Positions 62,659 through 64,000 of a stretch of 64,000 nucleotides of DNA are shown one piece after another. The position numbers and the translations under genes were made by a program. This DNA comes from Nitrospira sp. GTDB lineage: Bacteria; Nitrospirota; Nitrospiria; Nitrospirales; Nitrospiraceae. The stretch is from NCBI GenBank assembly GCA_024331125.1, contig JANDJI010000002.1, positions 521,215-585,214 on the forward strand, read 5' to 3'. The notes below the pieces were generated by a model. It ran no database searches. It was given only the letters and a program-made list of their open reading frames with translations, and was not told the DNA's origin. How positions within the stretch are numbered: position 1 is the first letter of the stretch; every line of letters begins with the position of its first letter.

Positions 62659-62978
62659 ATGATGAAGATTGCCGTCGTCGGCGGAGGACCGGCCGGTCTC
62701 ATGGCGGCCGAAACGGCCGCCGCAGAGGGCGCAAGTCGATTTCAAGGCAGGACCTCACCTATAAAGTCCTTCCCCCTCGTGCAGGGTGTCACCCGCCCCC
62801 TTATTCCTTTTAAAGCGATGGATACGGCGGGGGTTCACTTGGGGACGCCAATAAACGATTATTGAGGCTGCGGAAAATACCCCTTCTCTTCCTCCTCTAT
62901 TACGCCGGGGAACTATTGGATTGGGAAACCCAGACCGGCGGGTATCGGTTGACGACCTGTTTGGTGACCGATCGATAG
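62659..62978 (+). pseudogene. Flavoprotein gene reduced to its two ends (internal deletion)
   Basis: ATG 62659 (or 62662) opens with MKIAVVGGGPAGLMAAETAA, the FAD-binding start of HI0933/TIGR03862-type flavoproteins. After about 24 residues the homology stops. At 62898-62978 another frame reads YYAGELLDWETQTGGYRL and then TTCLVTDR before TAG, which is the C-terminus of the same family (usual form GEMLDWEAPTGGYLLTACF). Roughly 1 kb of coding sequence between them is missing. A 68-residue open frame across the start (62659-62865) is therefore not a real protein. Confidence 0.6.
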
Positions 62979-63040
62979 GCTAGATGGAGAGCCTTCACAT
63001 CGCTTACAGAGTCTGATGCTCTTTTAGAAGACGTCGGTGC

Positions 63041-63781
63041 CTAACCGAAAAGCCCCAGGATCCAATTCCACAGGCTGGCTAGCCATTTGACGATCAGATC
63101 AATCCACGACTCCTCGATCGATCGAGTAGGAAGCGATGAGGGAGCCGGTGAGACTGCTTGTTCCGTTGGAGCATCTGGTCTCTGTTGTACCATCTCTTGG
63201 GGCATGGTCATGGGAGGAGGGATTGATTCCAGGGAGGTGGTCTCTTGTTGCGTGATATCCGGAGTATCAAAAACGGCAGGTGCCACTGTTGCCGGCAAAG
63301 ATGGCTGGGATGCCCGTGCCGCTTCAACTTCTTGCCGATATTGCGAGACCAGGACTTTCAATGAATCACTTTCTCGCCTGGCTGCAGCAAGGTGCTTTGC
63401 CAGTGCCCGACTTTGGTCAGCCAATGTTGCGATCTGGGCTTGGAGTGAGACCATGCGTTCGTAGGCCTGTTGCCGCATAATAGGCAGGAGTTCGACCTCG
63501 CGTTGAATGGCCACGCGCAGTTCCTCCATCTTGTTTTCTTCTTCCTTGTTCGCGAGCTCCAATGAGGCAACCGATTGGCTTAGGGCAGTGACTTCCCCGC
63601 GAGCCATGATGAGCGATCGGGACCATTCATCGGTTTCGGCTTTCACCCGCTCATAGGCCCGTTGGCTCACGCACCCCGTGGTGGTAAACAATAGGAAGAT
63701 GACGATCCAGAGATCGATCACGTAGAACAGAGTGCTGCGATGAAAGCCGGACTCACGGCCATGCCCGCGTTCATGATTCAT
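63041..63781 (-). CDS. Coiled-coil lipoprotein, unknown
   Basis: A 246-residue protein. With ATG 63781 the signal (VIDLWIVIFLLFTTTGC) has a long N-region and a lipobox TTGC, Cys37 being the lipidation site. Residues 40-150 form a coiled coil (ELANKEEENKMEELRVAIQR, RALAKHLAAARRESDSLKVL), followed by a Pro/Ser/Thr/Gln-rich linker and a hydrophobic C-terminal helix, LIVKWLASLWNWILGLFG. GGAGGG lies a few bases before the ATG. Two possible membrane anchors suggest an envelope-spanning or tethering role. No family recognised. Confidence 0.65.
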   Translation of the reverse strand: MNHERGHGRESGFHRSTLFYVIDLWIVIFLLFTTTGCVSQRAYERVKAETDEWSRSLIMARGEVTALSQSVASLELANKEEENKMEELRVAIQREVELLPIMRQQAYERMVSLQAQIATLADQSRALAKHLAAARRESDSLKVLVSQYRQEVEAARASQPSLPATVAPAVFDTPDITQQETTSLESIPPPMTMPQEMVQQRPDAPTEQAVSPAPSSLPTRSIEESWIDLIVKWLASLWNWILGLFG

Positions 63782-64000
63782 TGCCCTCCACCTTATCACC
63801 GTCTGATGACCACCCTGGTGTTGATTCTTAAGAAATACACGACGATCATCTCCGCTTATTCGCAGTGGTGGCATAGTCTCTCAAAAGCTGAAGGCTCTGG
63901 CAATAGTCAAGATCGAGGCTCCAATTGGTGAACCTGGTGAACCGCAAGGGCGGTCAATGGTGAAAGATGGAACGAAGATGAAATGGCGGGCCCCAGCAAA
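63782..64000. other. Right-edge sequence without a supported gene
   Basis: These 219 bases hold no credible gene. A short frame from ATG 63957 (MVKDGTKMKWRAPAK) runs off the edge without a ribosome site and is not called. Confidence 0.4.

Noticed and set aside
62558..62662. 34-residue open frame before the flavoprotein remnant
   Set aside because: It has GGAGGG too far upstream (about 20 bases) and no recognisable motif.
63740..63931. 63-residue open frame at the right edge
   Set aside because: It overlaps the lipoprotein gene start on the opposite strand and has no ribosome site or family feature.

Overview
The window reads as chromosomal DNA of a GC-rich, Gram-negative-type bacterium. Overall gene content (glycogen/trehalose enzymes, many lipoproteins, a lone nadC-birA-valS cluster, a 39-residue Lys/Arg-rich protein, a GH63-like glucosidase) looks most like Nitrospira or a close relative in Nitrospirota. 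That assignment is inference from protein families, not from a marker gene. No rRNA, CRISPR array, insertion sequence or complete prophage is visible; one tRNA-Ser(CGA) is present. Genes are densely packed, and many are joined by ATGA, GTGA or TGATG overlaps.

Layout. 1-6856: end of a glycosyltransferase, then a co-directional run of an MscS-like membrane protein, a sugar ABC importer (lipoprotein, two permeases, MalK-type ATPase) and an unknown lipoprotein. 6879-14551: alpha-glucan to trehalose conversion, with glgX divergent from treZ-treY. 14639-16825: an SDR and a geranylgeranyl-reductase-like flavoprotein. 16917-21380: tight reverse operon valS-nadC-birA. 21536-28542: mixed housekeeping and accessory genes (basic mini-protein, response regulator, HAD phosphatase, sirtuin, a ketopantoate reductase fused to a molybdopterin-type domain, SGNH protein, MATE exporter). 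28619-35519: DUF2779 nuclease, tRNA-Ser, Sfp-type PPTase, reverse cluster coaE-trxB-thiI, a beta-helix protein and a 61-residue protein. 35814-40490: GH63-like glucosidase plus amylo-1,6-glucosidase. 40577-41847: three small genes.

41880-52386 is the most unusual segment: a single-strand island with a SNF2-type helicase, a DUF2130 protein carrying a PD-(D/E)XK-like signature, a beta-class (Mod-like) DNA methyltransferase and a Res-like helicase with a C-terminal PD-(D/E)XK signature. Three small toxin-antitoxin-like pairs sit one in each gap between the large genes. A decayed methyltransferase 5' end lies between the DUF2130 gene and the second pair, and the methyltransferase's recognition region has clearly lower G+C than its flanks. 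I read this as a type III-like restriction/defence system stabilised by addiction modules. Its helicase resembles the DISARM DrmD class, but DISARM core genes are absent.

52447-64000: a secreted protein with two haem-binding-like motifs, PilZ protein, prfC, a reverse cluster resembling saccharopine/aminoadipate metabolism with a VOC protein, an aldo/keto reductase with a DUF488 protein, an ArsI/CadI-like metalloenzyme followed by a SigZ-type sigma factor, a flavoprotein gene reduced to its two ends by internal deletion, and a coiled-coil lipoprotein. G+C values quoted here are hand counts of 60-base lines; family names come from motif recognition, without database searches.
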